Source of the DNA: Nitrospira sp.
GTDB taxonomy: Bacteria; Nitrospirota; Nitrospiria; Nitrospirales; UBA8639
NCBI GenBank assembly: GCA_024760505.1
Contig: CP058931.1
Location: 2,242,001-2,306,000 of the forward strand
Reading direction: 5' to 3'
DNA length: 64,000 nucleotides
The position numbers and the translations under genes were made by a program. This document shows, piece after piece, positions 25,735-34,376 of the stretch. Numbering within the stretch: the first letter of the stretch is position 1; every line of letters begins with the position of its first letter. The notes beneath the pieces are model-generated. The model had not been told where the DNA came from and made no database searches. It saw nothing but the letters and a program-made list of their open reading frames with translations.

Positions 25735-27284
25735 GACTGTTCCTTGAGTTCCGGCGTGAGCTGAAAGCATTCCAATGCTTGTCGGGCGATCTGAATAATC
25801 GTTTCACGATCTTCGGCATTCAATTTGGCTGGGCCTTCCAATCGTTTGCGCACCTCCAACGGGATGTCGAGGGACGCCTTGTGTAAAGTCTGTTCGGCCT
25901 TCGTCATCTGGTCAAGCGGCACAGAATCGAATAGTTTTTCGGACAACGCCAGTAGCAAGGTAATTTGAGCGGGAACCGACACCGGTGCGAATTCCGGCTG
26001 CTTGAGACAGGCGCGGATTCGTCGACCGTGTTCGATGATCTTGCGGGTATCGTCATCCAGCCTGGCGCCGAACCTGGCGAAAGTTTCCAGTTCCTCAAAC
26101 TGTGCATAGGCAAGCTTAAGATCTCCTGCCACAGCCCGGTAGGCCGCTCGCTGTGCTTTGCCTCCAACCCGGGAAACGGACCGACCGACATCGACAGCAG
26201 GTAGCACTCCTAATTCGAACAGGGAGGGTGAGAGGTAGATCTGCCCATCCGTAATGGAAATCAAATTGGTCGGAATGTACGCGGAAATATTTTGCGCTTC
26301 GGTTTCAATGATGGGCAGGGCAGTCAGGGAGCCGCCACCCAGTTCTTTGCGCAGATGGGTGGCGCGCTCCAGAAGCCGCGAGTGGATGTAAAAGATGTCG
26401 CCGGGAAATGCTTCTCGACCGGGTGGGCGGCGCAAGAGCAGGGACAACTCACGATAGGCACGGGCGTGATGCGTCAGGTCGTCATAGACAATCAGCACAT
26501 CGCGACCCTGGTTCATGAAATGTTCCGCAATACTGGTTGCGGCATAGGGCGCGATATAGGCGAGCCCCGGCGGGTCGTTGCCTTCGGTCACGACGACGAT
26601 GGTGTATTCCAACGCGCCTTGCTCGCGGAGAGTGGAAACGACTTTGGCCACACCGGACGCGCGCTGGCCAATGGCGCAATACACGCAGAGCACATTTTGG
26701 TCGCGCTGGTTGAGAATGGTGTCGACGGCAATGGCGGTCTTGCCCGTCTGACGGTCCCCGAGAATCAACTCCCGTTGACCGCGTCCGATGGGAATCAGTG
26801 AATCGATGACCTTGATGCCGGTTTGTAACGGCACCGTGACGGGGGCACGATTCATGATGGGGGGGGCCGGACGTTCGATAGGCAGGCGCTCGGTGGAAAC
26901 CACAGGCCCGCGGCCATCCAGAGGCCTTCCCAATGGGTTGATGACTCGCCCGATTAATTCGTCGCATACTGGTACGTCCATAACGTGTCCCCTGCGTTCG
27001 ACCTCATCACCCGCATGCAACTGCCAGTAGTCACCAAGGAGCACGACGCCGATTTCGTCTTCATCGACGTTGAAGGCGATGCCGTACACTTCATCGGGAA
27101 ACTTCAGCACCTCCTCAAACCCCACCCGGGGAAGGCCGGAAACCCTGGCGATCCCGGTGGAGACGTTCGTGATCCTGCCCACCTCGTGGGGCGTCAGCTG
27201 AGGCGAGAAGCTTTCGCGCGCCTGGCTTATTCCAGAAAACGCACGGTCGAAAACCTTCTGGAGATTCTCAGGTTCCATGTTCAT
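25731..27284 (-). CDS. atpA: N-type F1Fo-ATPase alpha subunit
   Basis: 517 residues from an ATG at 27284 (a second ATG lies two codons on). The F1 alpha signatures are present: Walker A GDRQTGKTAI, VLIVYDDLTHHARAYRELSLLL, and the PAVDVGRSVSRVGG motif. It forms the catalytic hexamer with beta. The start lies within the end of atpF (17-bp overlap), and its stop overlaps the truncated atpG copy. Order and overlaps match N-type operons. Confidence 0.95.
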   Translation of the reverse strand: MNMEPENLQKVFDRAFSGISQARESFSPQLTPHEVGRITNVSTGIARVSGLPRVGFEEVLKFPDEVYGIAFNVDEDEIGVVLLGDYWQLHAGDEVERRGHVMDVPVCDELIGRVINPLGRPLDGRGPVVSTERLPIERPAPPIMNRAPVTVPLQTGIKVIDSLIPIGRGQRELILGDRQTGKTAIAVDTILNQRDQNVLCVYCAIGQRASGVAKVVSTLREQGALEYTIVVVTEGNDPPGLAYIAPYAATSIAEHFMNQGRDVLIVYDDLTHHARAYRELSLLLRRPPGREAFPGDIFYIHSRLLERATHLRKELGGGSLTALPIIETEAQNISAYIPTNLISITDGQIYLSPSLFELGVLPAVDVGRSVSRVGGKAQRAAYRAVAGDLKLAYAQFEELETFARFGARLDDDTRKIIEHGRRIRACLKQPEFAPVSVPAQITLLLALSEKLFDSVPLDQMTKAEQTLHKASLDIPLEVRKRLEGPAKLNAEDRETIIQIARQALECFQLTPELKEQS

Positions 27285-28086
27285 TGGCTGGTTGTTCAGG
27301 AGGTGCGTCGGCATTGGCTTGAGGTTCGGTTTTCTCTTTTAGGAGTTCACTGACGTCCTTTTCCAGCGACCCGAGATAATCCGCGATGCTCCACGCCACT
27401 TTTTCTCCATTTGTGGTGAGTTCGATCCCGCTGATCAGGTCCGGCGCGGTCTCGAACCGGACATGGATTTCAGCCGAGAACGTTTCGTTGAGGGCATGTT
27501 GTATCGTCGCGCGTTGCTCCGCAGGCAGGTCGAACGCGCTGCGCACAATCGCGGGGTCAGACTTGGTTTTCAGAGCCTCGGCGAGCCCTTTTTTTGCCTG
27601 GCTGTCCATTTCTCGCAAGCGGCGAACGAACACCTCGCCCAGGCGTTCTTCCAGGCTTGTCGTGGCGAGGTCCGCCAATGTCTTTCGCGCAATCGCAAAG
27701 ATTTCCTCCCGTGTTCGACGAGTGAGTTCTTCACTCAGGCTCCGGTGTTCGCTTCTTAGCGCCTCCTGCCACTTGGTGCGCAAGGTGTCTGACTCCTTCC
27801 GCGCGTTGTCGAGGAGCTTTTGACGTTCGGCTGTGGCTCGATTCACCGCGTTGGTCAGCAGTGCCGCACGCTGCTGGTCAAACTCCTCGTTTTTGCGTTT
27901 GAAGGCGTCGCGCTCCTGCCCGGCTTCGAGCATTTTTGCGTCGGCGTTGGCGAGTTCGGTGGCGATCCGCTTTTCCCTCGCGTCAAGAGCATTGAGGATG
28001 GGTTTGTACAGGAAGCGCTTCAATAGCCAGACCAGGATGAGAAAGTTGAGTGCCTGCGCCGCAACGGTGAACCAGTCGATTAGCAT
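27268..28086 (-). CDS. atpF: N-type F1Fo-ATPase b subunit with delta-like C-terminal domain
   Basis: 272 residues from the ATG at 28086, preceded by AGGAAAG. Residues 1-30 form the membrane anchor (TVAAQALNFLILVWLLKRFLYKP), about 35-150 a long charged helix (the peripheral stalk), and the last 100 residues have the pattern of delta/OSCP: FDLPAEQRATIQHALNETF, then PDLISGIELTTNGEKVAWSI and YLGSLEKDV. A normal b subunit is about 155-170 residues. No atpH gene exists in the operon, so the delta function is probably fused here. The start codon overlaps the stop region of atpE. Confidence 0.88.
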   Translation of the reverse strand: MLIDWFTVAAQALNFLILVWLLKRFLYKPILNALDAREKRIATELANADAKMLEAGQERDAFKRKNEEFDQQRAALLTNAVNRATAERQKLLDNARKESDTLRTKWQEALRSEHRSLSEELTRRTREEIFAIARKTLADLATTSLEERLGEVFVRRLREMDSQAKKGLAEALKTKSDPAIVRSAFDLPAEQRATIQHALNETFSAEIHVRFETAPDLISGIELTTNGEKVAWSIADYLGSLEKDVSELLKEKTEPQANADAPPEQPANEHGT

Positions 28087-28090
28087 CGTT

Positions 28091-28372
28091 TCACTTTCCT
28101 GTGGCCTGGACAAGCACATGGTTCCAAAACGGGTTGGCGAAGATCAGAATCATCGAGACCACGAAACAGTAAATTGCCGTCGATTCGATCATCGCCAGAC
28201 CGACAAACAGTGTTCTGGTAATCGTGTTTGCCGAATCGGGCTGCTGGGCCAGTGAAGTCAACGCTGCTGCAACGGCTTTTCCTTCGCCCAGCGCCGGCCC
28301 GATGCACCCAACACCGGTGGTGAGGCCGGCTGTGACAATTGATGCCATCGCGATGAGAGTCATGCTGTCCAT
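28091..28372 (-). CDS. atpE: N-type F1Fo-ATPase c subunit, predicted Na+-binding
   Basis: 93 residues, two helices. The ion site reads Glu30 (GPALGEGKA) in helix 1 and Glu63-Ser64-Thr65 plus Tyr68 (IESTAIY) in helix 2. By alignment these equal Gln32, Glu65, Ser66, Thr67 and Tyr70 of the Ilyobacter tartaricus Na+ ring, with Glu in place of Gln32. Hydroxyl-rich ligands imply Na+ rather than H+. The loop AQQP holds the gamma/epsilon contact. The ATG at 28372 is preferred because a longer frame would overlap atpB and lacks hydrophobic character. Confidence 0.93.
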   Translation of the reverse strand: MDSMTLIAMASIVTAGLTTGVGCIGPALGEGKAVAAALTSLAQQPDSANTITRTLFVGLAMIESTAIYCFVVSMILIFANPFWNHVLVQATGK

Positions 28373-28403
28373 AGGGTCTCCTTTGGTTGTTGTGGCGTGC
28401 GTG

Positions 28404-29105
28404 TCAAAGTTGCCCTCCAGAATCGGGTTCCGGTTCACGCTGCTGTGTTCGGGTCGCGGCCGCAATATAGACCGTGGCCAGGATGCTGAAGATATAGGCC
28501 TGCACCATACCGGTGAGCAGACCGAGCAGACTCATGACGATCGGGAAAACGAAGGGCGTGATAGTCAGGAGAATGCCGACTATCATGGCCCCGCTCATCA
28601 TATTGCCGAACAGGCGGACGGCTAGGGCCAGCGTGCGGGAGAATTCGCTGATAATGTTAAATGGCAGCATGATGACCGTCGGTTTTAGATAGGACTTGAG
28701 ATACTTTCCTACTCCTTGCTCCTCAATCCCGAAAAGCGGGACAGCCACAAACACACACAACGCGAGTGCGACTGTGGTCGAGAGGGATCCTGTCGGTGGT
28801 TCGTAACCGGGAATGATCGTACAGAGACTGGCAAGAGCGACGAACAGGAAAATTGTTCCCAGAAAGCTGAGATACTTCCGTGGCTGACTCAGGCCGACCT
28901 CTTCAATTTGTTTCTCGATGGCCGTGACCACGATTTCCAGAAGATTCTGCCAACGCGATCGTGTCAGGCCTGTGGAAAGATTTTGCGTAATGACTATTGA
29001 TCCAATAATCAACAGGAGCATCAAACCCCACGTGAACACCATTGTGGCATTCAGCTTGATGAATCCGTATTGCCAGTAAATGATGTCGTCCGGGCTAAGG
29101 CGCAT
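28404..29105 (-). CDS. atpB: N-type F1Fo-ATPase a subunit
   Basis: 233 residues, five or six membrane helices. The stator Arg lies in EFSRTLALAVRLFGNMMSG, facing the c-ring ion site. The sequence begins MRLSPDDIIYWQYGFIKLNATMVFTW and is shorter than E. coli subunit a, as usual for N-type enzymes. Its start overlaps the end of atpR by 11 bp. Confidence 0.95.
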   Translation of the reverse strand: MRLSPDDIIYWQYGFIKLNATMVFTWGLMLLLIIGSIVITQNLSTGLTRSRWQNLLEIVVTAIEKQIEEVGLSQPRKYLSFLGTIFLFVALASLCTIIPGYEPPTGSLSTTVALALCVFVAVPLFGIEEQGVGKYLKSYLKPTVIMLPFNIISEFSRTLALAVRLFGNMMSGAMIVGILLTITPFVFPIVMSLLGLLTGMVQAYIFSILATVYIAAATRTQQREPEPDSGGQL

Positions 29106-29406
29106 GGCTGGGCTCCTGTGGCGGCCGGCTTGGATTTTCGGCTAAGCCGGCGAGCCCCGTTACGATCGGACGCGCAACGGTAAAACCGACGAGGCACACC
29201 AGCAGCCTCTCCCATTGGCCGTCCGAGACCACATAGAAACCGGCCAAGGTCAGGCTTGTTCGCAGCAGCAGGCTGCTGACAAACCAAAGAACCGGTCGTG
29301 TGGATGACAGGCCTTTCCGAATCGTCCACCAGAGGCCACCAAAAAACATCGCTCCGAGCAACATTCCTGTGACCAGCGCAGGCACCATCATGAAGATTTC
29401 ATTCAT
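29095..29406 (-). CDS. atpR: N-ATPase accessory membrane protein AtpR
   Basis: 103 residues with three hydrophobic helices (MMVPALVTGMLLGAMFFGGL; VLWFVSSLLLRTSLTLAGFY; LLVCLVGFTVARPIV) and conserved Arg residues within helices 2 and 3. AtpR is found only in N-type ATPase operons, between atpQ and atpB, and is thought to take part in assembling the Na+ c-ring. Overlaps both neighbours by a few bases. The presence of atpQ and atpR is the main proof that this is an N-ATPase, not the housekeeping enzyme. Confidence 0.9.
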   Translation of the reverse strand: MNEIFMMVPALVTGMLLGAMFFGGLWWTIRKGLSSTRPVLWFVSSLLLRTSLTLAGFYVVSDGQWERLLVCLVGFTVARPIVTGLAGLAENPSRPPQEPSHAP

Positions 29407-29737
29407 CGTGATTCTCCTGTTCGGCTCGTATTTCCTGGTCCTCCTTGGTTACCCAATGCCATGCATTCACACAGCCGATGATCAGGCCGATGAAGAGCAG
29501 GGTGAGCGTCCATGAATGAGGACCGGGATACTGTTTGTCCAGCCAGAGACCCAGCGACGCGCCAAGTAGCGTCGGAATCGCCACCGACCAACCGATCAGA
29601 CCCATCATCCCCAATCCAAACCAGATGGTACGCGTCGTGTGACGTTGTGCCTTGAGTTTGCGTGCCGCTTTCGTGCCGATCTGTCGGGCGAAGATTGTTT
29701 CTTCCCTCAGAGGCTTCTCTTCCGGTTCCTCAGTCAT
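29399..29737 (-). CDS. atpQ: N-ATPase accessory membrane protein AtpQ (AtpI-like)
   Basis: 112 residues from the ATG at 29737; the frame is open farther upstream but that part overlaps atpC. A charged N-terminus (EETIFARQIGTKAARKLKAQR) is followed by two helices (WFGLGMMGLIGWSVAIPTLL and WTLTLLFIGLIIGCVNAWHW), the layout of AtpI-like proteins. It is specific to N-type operons and probably helps load Mg2+/Na+ or assemble the c-ring. Overlaps the end of atpC by 8 bp and atpR by 8 bp. Confidence 0.88.
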   Translation of the reverse strand: MTEEPEEKPLREETIFARQIGTKAARKLKAQRHTTRTIWFGLGMMGLIGWSVAIPTLLGASLGLWLDKQYPGPHSWTLTLLFIGLIIGCVNAWHWVTKEDQEIRAEQENHDE

Positions 29738-30134
29738 GGCGAAAATCCGCGAAGCGGCGAACAAAACTACTTTCAAGCTTGGCCATGACCGACCGGAGGC
29801 TCTGCTCGTGTTCGTCCAGAGTGAGAAATTCACGTTCCACAGCCTCGCGCAATTGGTGGAGGTCGGTTCCGGTAATGGCATTGCGCACGGACACAAGAAC
29901 GGTGGGGCCGCTTTTGACTAGTATCCCTTCATCGAGTGCCACGTACATCTCCTCTTCCCCGTTTATTTCGTAGATCAGGATTCCCGGCTCGAGCGCCGCC
30001 ACGCAGTCGAGCCGTTGCGGCAAAAGGCCAAACGCGCCCTGACGGGTCTCTGCGATGATCCGTGTCACCGCGTTCTGCTCGGCGAAGATCCTGAACGGCA
30101 GAAGAATTTTCAGGGTCATGAGCGTCGGTTGCAT
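29730..30134 (-). CDS. atpC: N-type F1Fo-ATPase epsilon subunit
   Basis: 134 residues from an ATG at 30134; another ATG five codons later (30119) is possible. The N-terminal ten-strand barrel (TLKILLPFRIFAEQNAVTRIIAETRQG, LLPQRLDCVAAL) is typical, and the C-terminal helices run to SSFVRRFADFRHD. It is the central-stalk subunit that couples rotor to F1. It follows atpD by 37 bp. Confidence 0.9.
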   Translation of the reverse strand: MQPTLMTLKILLPFRIFAEQNAVTRIIAETRQGAFGLLPQRLDCVAALEPGILIYEINGEEEMYVALDEGILVKSGPTVLVSVRNAITGTDLHQLREAVEREFLTLDEHEQSLRSVMAKLESSFVRRFADFRHD

Positions 30135-30171
30135 GTTCGACCTCTGGTTTCGGTTTCGACGGCAGCTTCGA

Positions 30172-31650
30172 CTACTGTGTGGATCTCGCATGAGGCGTCG
30201 GGTTCCCCGTGGATGCGTTGTCCGACTCAGGTTTGTCTTGAACGGAAAGTTTACCTGATCCCACTTTTTCCTGCGCATCCTCAATTCTGCCAATCATGTA
30301 AAGGGCATGTTCCGGGTAATCCTTAAACTCGTCCCCCAGGATGCGTTCACAACCGTCCAAGGCGTCCTTGCGGCTGACAAGCTGTCCTTTGAGGCCTGAG
30401 AACTGTTCCGTCGTGAAAAACGGCTGGGTGAGAAATCGCTCCAGCCGTCTGGCGCGAGCGACCACCTTCCGGTCTGCCAGAGAGAGTTGTTCCAAGCCAA
30501 GCATCGCGATGATGTCCTTAAGCTCTGCATATTGCGCGAGTGTCCGCCTGACTTCTTGCGCGATGCGGTAATGCCGTTCATCGATTGTACCTGGCGTGGC
30601 CATTTTTGAATTCGACTGCAGGGGATCGATGGCCGGATAGAGACCCTCACTGGCCCGTTTGCGCGAAAGCACGATGGATGCGGAAAGATGCGAGAAGGTG
30701 TGCACGGCGGCCGGGTCGGTGAAATCGTCTGCAGGCACATACACGGCTTGAATCGACGTGATGGCCCCGGAATCGGTGTTGGCGATGCGTTCCTCCAACC
30801 GGGACAATTCAGTCCCCATCGTTGGCTGATAGCCCAGGCGTGATGGCATCTGCCCCATCAAACCTGAAACCTCCGAACCGGCCTGGATGAACCGAAAAAT
30901 ATTATCGATGAGCAACAGGACGTCGCGATGCTCGTCATCCCGGAAATACTCCGCCATGGTCAGTGCCGCGTGGCCTACACGGAACCGGCTGCCTGGTGGT
31001 TCGTTCATCTGCCCGAACACCATCACCATGTTCGGCAGCACACCGGCTTCCTTCATTTCGCGGTACAGTTCTTCTCCTTCACGACAGCGTTCCCCGATCC
31101 CGCAAAAAATGCTGACTCCCTGGTGGTGCCCGATCATATTGTGAATCATCTCGGTGAGTAAAACGGTTTTGCCCACGCCTGCTCCACCAAACAGACCGGC
31201 CTTGCCTCCGCGCTCCAGAGGCAACAGGACGTCAATTATCTTGATCCCTGTCTCGAAGATCTCGGATTTGGTGGAGCGCCGGGCTAACGATGGAGGGGCT
31301 CGATGGACCGTGCGGTATTGGATGTCTGATGGCGCCGGCTCCCGGTCAATGGAATTGCCGAACACGTCGAACATGCGGGAAAGAATGCCTTTGCCGACGG
31401 GTGCCATAAGTGGCCCTCCGGTGTCTTCCACGACCATGCCGCGGGCGAGGCCTTGAGTGGGCGTCAGCGCAATGCCGCGCACGCGATGTGTGTCGAGTTG
31501 GGCCAGAACCTCAATGGCGATTCGGCCCTCCTGTCCTGTGCGCAACAACGAGTAAATGGGCGGTAAATGGTCCTCGAACCGGATATCCACCACGCTGCCG
31601 CGCACCGAGACGACCGCGCCGAGATTCGAAGGGATGGTGGTATGCTCCAT
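30172..31650 (-). CDS. atpD: N-type F1Fo-ATPase beta subunit, first gene of the operon
   Basis: 492 residues. P-loop GLFGGAGVGKTVLL, catalytic Glu/Arg in IFCGIGERCREGEEL, Walker B VLLLIDNIFRFIQAGSEVSGL and the LGYQPTM segment are intact. The C-terminal 30 residues are a polar extension not seen in the E. coli protein. In housekeeping operons beta comes late; here it is first (atpD-C-Q-R-B-E-F-A-G), the N-type order. Such enzymes usually serve as a second, ATP-driven Na+ pump in addition to the normal ATP synthase. A sigma-54-like element lies 50 bp before the ATG. Confidence 0.95.
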   Translation of the reverse strand: MEHTTIPSNLGAVVSVRGSVVDIRFEDHLPPIYSLLRTGQEGRIAIEVLAQLDTHRVRGIALTPTQGLARGMVVEDTGGPLMAPVGKGILSRMFDVFGNSIDREPAPSDIQYRTVHRAPPSLARRSTKSEIFETGIKIIDVLLPLERGGKAGLFGGAGVGKTVLLTEMIHNMIGHHQGVSIFCGIGERCREGEELYREMKEAGVLPNMVMVFGQMNEPPGSRFRVGHAALTMAEYFRDDEHRDVLLLIDNIFRFIQAGSEVSGLMGQMPSRLGYQPTMGTELSRLEERIANTDSGAITSIQAVYVPADDFTDPAAVHTFSHLSASIVLSRKRASEGLYPAIDPLQSNSKMATPGTIDERHYRIAQEVRRTLAQYAELKDIIAMLGLEQLSLADRKVVARARRLERFLTQPFFTTEQFSGLKGQLVSRKDALDGCERILGDEFKDYPEHALYMIGRIEDAQEKVGSGKLSVQDKPESDNASTGNPTPHARSTQ

Positions 31651-31699
31651 GCGTTGATTCCCTGGATTTCCGGTTTTACTGAAGCAGTGCCTCGTCCGA

Positions 31700-31714
31700 G
31701 CAATTGGGCTTCCA
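31700..31714 (-). promoter_or_regulatory. Possible sigma-54 promoter of the N-ATPase operon
   Basis: On the minus strand the sequence is TGGAAGCCCAATTGC. It has exact GG-N10-GC spacing and TTGC, but TGGAAG rather than TGGCAC/T. It lies 50 bp from the atpD ATG, the same distance as the strong elements before usp genes. It is weaker than those. Confidence 0.4.
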
Positions 31715-31877
31715 TGAGGGATCCGGACTTATGCTTCTTCCTGTGGATGAAGAATCCCTTATCATCTTCTTCAATTCAACTCCTTAGCGCTCCTATGAGT
31801 CAATGTCTCCAAGATAAGCAAGGTTGCTGCCTATCGGAACCATTTGCGCCTTTTTTCCCTGATAGTCAGGTCCGGAT

Positions 31878-33056
31878 TTAATTGTGCGTTTGATCTTCGT
31901 CGGCTTTGATAAGGGCTTTCCGGGTCATGACAGGTCCAATAATTTCGAAAACGATGGTTGATCCAATTGTAACCGGAAGAATTACCTTCTTGAGTTCAGG
32001 TAGGTGTTGGCTGGCCAAAAGCGCCATGCCCAATGCGACTCCGGCCTGAGGCCAGAGGGCCATTCCCATCCATCTTCTCCAGACATGTGGGACCTCACTG
32101 ATGATGCCGCCTACCCATGCCCCCCCCACGAGCCCGATCAGGCGCAAGAGAATAAAGGCGAGACCCAGCACACTGGCTGCTCGCAAGGATTCCAATTCCA
32201 GTGAGGCTCCCGCCAAAATAAAAAAAAGGATCATGAAGGGCCATTCGATTCCTTCGATAGCCGTAAAAGGACGTCGGTGATGGGTCGCTAGATTTGACAC
32301 CGTGGCCCCCAGCATCATTCCCGCTAAAATAAATGACACATTCAGCAATACGGCCATTCCCCCGCACAAGAAGACGATGCCCAATGCTTCGACTTGAGTG
32401 GGTTCTCCTGGTTGAAGTCGACCCGTTAAATAGGCCATAGGGATACCCAGAAGGAGTCCCAGCAGTAACGCTCCACCAATTTCCCACATGCCGAGGAGAA
32501 CAATGTCCCACCCCTCTCCTTTTCCGTAAAGAGCCTGAGCAGTGGCCAATAAAAGACTGAACACGATGAGCCCCCACGCATCGTCGATGCCCACAACACT
32601 TTCCAGTGTTTGAGAAAATTCTCCCTGGCCTTTTACCTCCCGAATTACATCGATGGTGGCCACAGGGTCGCTCGCAGGAGCAATGCCCGCAAGAAGAAGA
32701 GCAATTTCCGGAGGAAACCCCATCAGGAGAAGGCCAAGGAACATGGCTGCTGCAGCTCCCACCACTTCCCCAATAGAAATCCAGAGAACCGGTTTTCCCC
32801 TTTTTTTTAGGGATCGAAGCGTCAAGTGGTGTCCGATCAAAAATCCCACCATGGACAAGGCGATGTTGGTGACAACCGGAAACCAATCTTCTCTGAAGTC
32901 CGGCAACACATTGAACCCCGAGGGACCAATGGCAAATCCCGCCAAGAGCAACAGTGTGACTCGTGGTAAAAAAGTCCGGCGTCCCAACAGGTCCGTGAAT
33001 AGTCCCAATAGGAATATGGCGCCAAGCGTAATCAGTATTTTGGGGATGTCGTCCAT
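31878..33056 (-). CDS. CPA2-family cation:proton antiporter
   Basis: 392 residues from an ATG at 33056 (a TTG five codons upstream is possible), about 12 membrane helices. APASDPVATID (unwound helix 4) and VVGIDDAWGLIVFS (the Asp-Asp ion-binding pair of helix 5) mark the Na+/H+ antiporter fold of the KefB/NapA group. No C-terminal RCK domain follows. It should exchange Na+ or K+ for H+. It stands 227 bp upstream of the N-ATPase operon on the same strand, which suggests joint Na+ cycling. Confidence 0.9.
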   Translation of the reverse strand: MDDIPKILITLGAIFLLGLFTDLLGRRTFLPRVTLLLLAGFAIGPSGFNVLPDFREDWFPVVTNIALSMVGFLIGHHLTLRSLKKRGKPVLWISIGEVVGAAAAMFLGLLLMGFPPEIALLLAGIAPASDPVATIDVIREVKGQGEFSQTLESVVGIDDAWGLIVFSLLLATAQALYGKGEGWDIVLLGMWEIGGALLLGLLLGIPMAYLTGRLQPGEPTQVEALGIVFLCGGMAVLLNVSFILAGMMLGATVSNLATHHRRPFTAIEGIEWPFMILFFILAGASLELESLRAASVLGLAFILLRLIGLVGGAWVGGIISEVPHVWRRWMGMALWPQAGVALGMALLASQHLPELKKVILPVTIGSTIVFEIIGPVMTRKALIKADEDQTHN

Positions 33057-33489
33057 CAGTTTTTTGCTCAAAAAATGCTCAAAGTGGTTGACGACGGATT
33101 TGATAAGGAACCGAACTTAAGAAGAGCCGGTTGCCTCCGATCCAGGAGTATTCCGTTCCTGCCTGAATGACCGGGACCATCATGTCTCGGGTAAGAAGTT
33201 CGAATGCTTCCAACCACGAGATGGGATGAGTGACGGGGGTAAGCCGATCCCGCTGCGAGTGGCAGACCCTGCCAGGCATGAGCGTGGATAAGGGAGAAGA
33301 AATGCCCTCGAAAACGTTAAGGGGAAAAGAGGGGATGGAGGGAATCGTGAGGAGGGATGTTGCCTGACGTCCATAAGGCATAAATGACGAAAGGGAGCGG
33401 GGACAGGAGGAACGGCTAGGGTTAAACCCGGCGTCCCGGGTAACAGGAAAACCTTGTTGTATGGTGAGGGTTGAGGTCGTCGTCGGCAA
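33057..33489. other. 433-bp spacer between usp and the antiporter
   Basis: A minus-strand frame of 136 codons (33079-33489) begins with TTG right at the usp stop, has no ribosome site and is rich in Ser, Pro and Arg in a way that does not look like coding. I do not call it a gene. No terminator with a T-run is visible. Confidence 0.4.
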
Positions 33490-34062
33490 TTATTTTCTTT
33501 TTCTTGAACCGGATGAGGGTTTGGTGCGCTTCTTTTTCGGTTCCGTTTTGAGTGGTTTGGATACCGCATCAACATCGGTGAAGGGCTGTCGTTTATGATA
33601 AGGATACGGGACGCATAGCACTGGACATGTCACGGTTCGAACCACTTTTTCGGCCGTACTGCCAAAAAAGATCCTGGTAATATCCCCTGTTTGGCCCCCA
33701 TAACTGCCCATGACGACAAGGTCGACCTGTTCTGTTCGTGTCATACGGGCAATTTCCATAAAAGGGTTCCCTTCGCTGAGTAAACGCGTAATTTTCAACC
33801 CCTTGGTGTCAGGCAACGCCAGCAGGCCCCGTGCCAGGAGACGAGCCTGGTGATGAAGGCGTTTTTTTTGGACTTTCTCCTCCGAGGGCAGCGCGAGCCC
33901 GAGAGCGTTCAGGGCATCAAGGGATTTGGTGTCGATGACATGAAGGAGTATGACCTCTGATTGAAAACTTCGCGCGAGACGAAGCCCAACCAGAAACGCC
34001 TCTCGTGAGGATGGAGCAAAATCGACGGGTATCAGAATTTTTTGAAACAGACCGTCACCCAT
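33490..34062 (-). CDS. Single-domain universal stress protein with basic tail
   Basis: 190 residues. One UspA domain (about 6-150) with ATP-binding pattern GSYGGQTGDITRIFFGSTAE, which has a one-residue longer spacing than usual in the first half, then a 40-residue tail ending in KTEPKKKRTKPSSGSRKRK. The basic tail could bind nucleic acid or a membrane. An exact sigma-54 element lies 62 bp upstream. Divergent from the next usp gene, with 406 bp between. Confidence 0.9.
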   Translation of the reverse strand: MGDGLFQKILIPVDFAPSSREAFLVGLRLARSFQSEVILLHVIDTKSLDALNALGLALPSEEKVQKKRLHHQARLLARGLLALPDTKGLKITRLLSEGNPFMEIARMTRTEQVDLVVMGSYGGQTGDITRIFFGSTAEKVVRTVTCPVLCVPYPYHKRQPFTDVDAVSKPLKTEPKKKRTKPSSGSRKRK

Positions 34063-34124
34063 GTTGTTGACCTCGTGATATGGTTGTCATAGCGTAGATA
34101 TTTACGATAATGCATGAGAACTCA

Positions 34125-34139
34125 GCAAACTAAATGCCA
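34125..34139 (-). promoter_or_regulatory. Sigma-54 (-24/-12) promoter of the left usp
   Basis: On the minus strand the sequence is TGGCATTTAGTTTGC, an exact TGGCAY-N5-TTGC match, ending 62 bp before the ATG at 34062. Confidence 0.85.
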
Positions 34140-34376
34140 GACATGTTCTTTTCCTGAGAGTCGGATTTAAGTGAGAGTTAGACAAGGCAAAACGTTGGCC
34201 CGTGCCCAATTAAGTTTTTTGGTCTCCTGAAAAAAGCGGAAAAAAGCTACACCATGATAAAGGAAAATAGTCCCAAAAAAGGGCATGTGGAAATAGCGTG
34301 AACGGTTATGAGGTTTTGTTTTCAGGTAAATTTCAAATTTCCGGCCAGAAAACTGTTGGGTCAATACTTTTCCGCT

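Noticed and set aside
33079..33489. 136-codon minus-strand frame after the usp gene
   Set aside because: TTG start without a ribosome site, composition unlike protein, no recognised motif.
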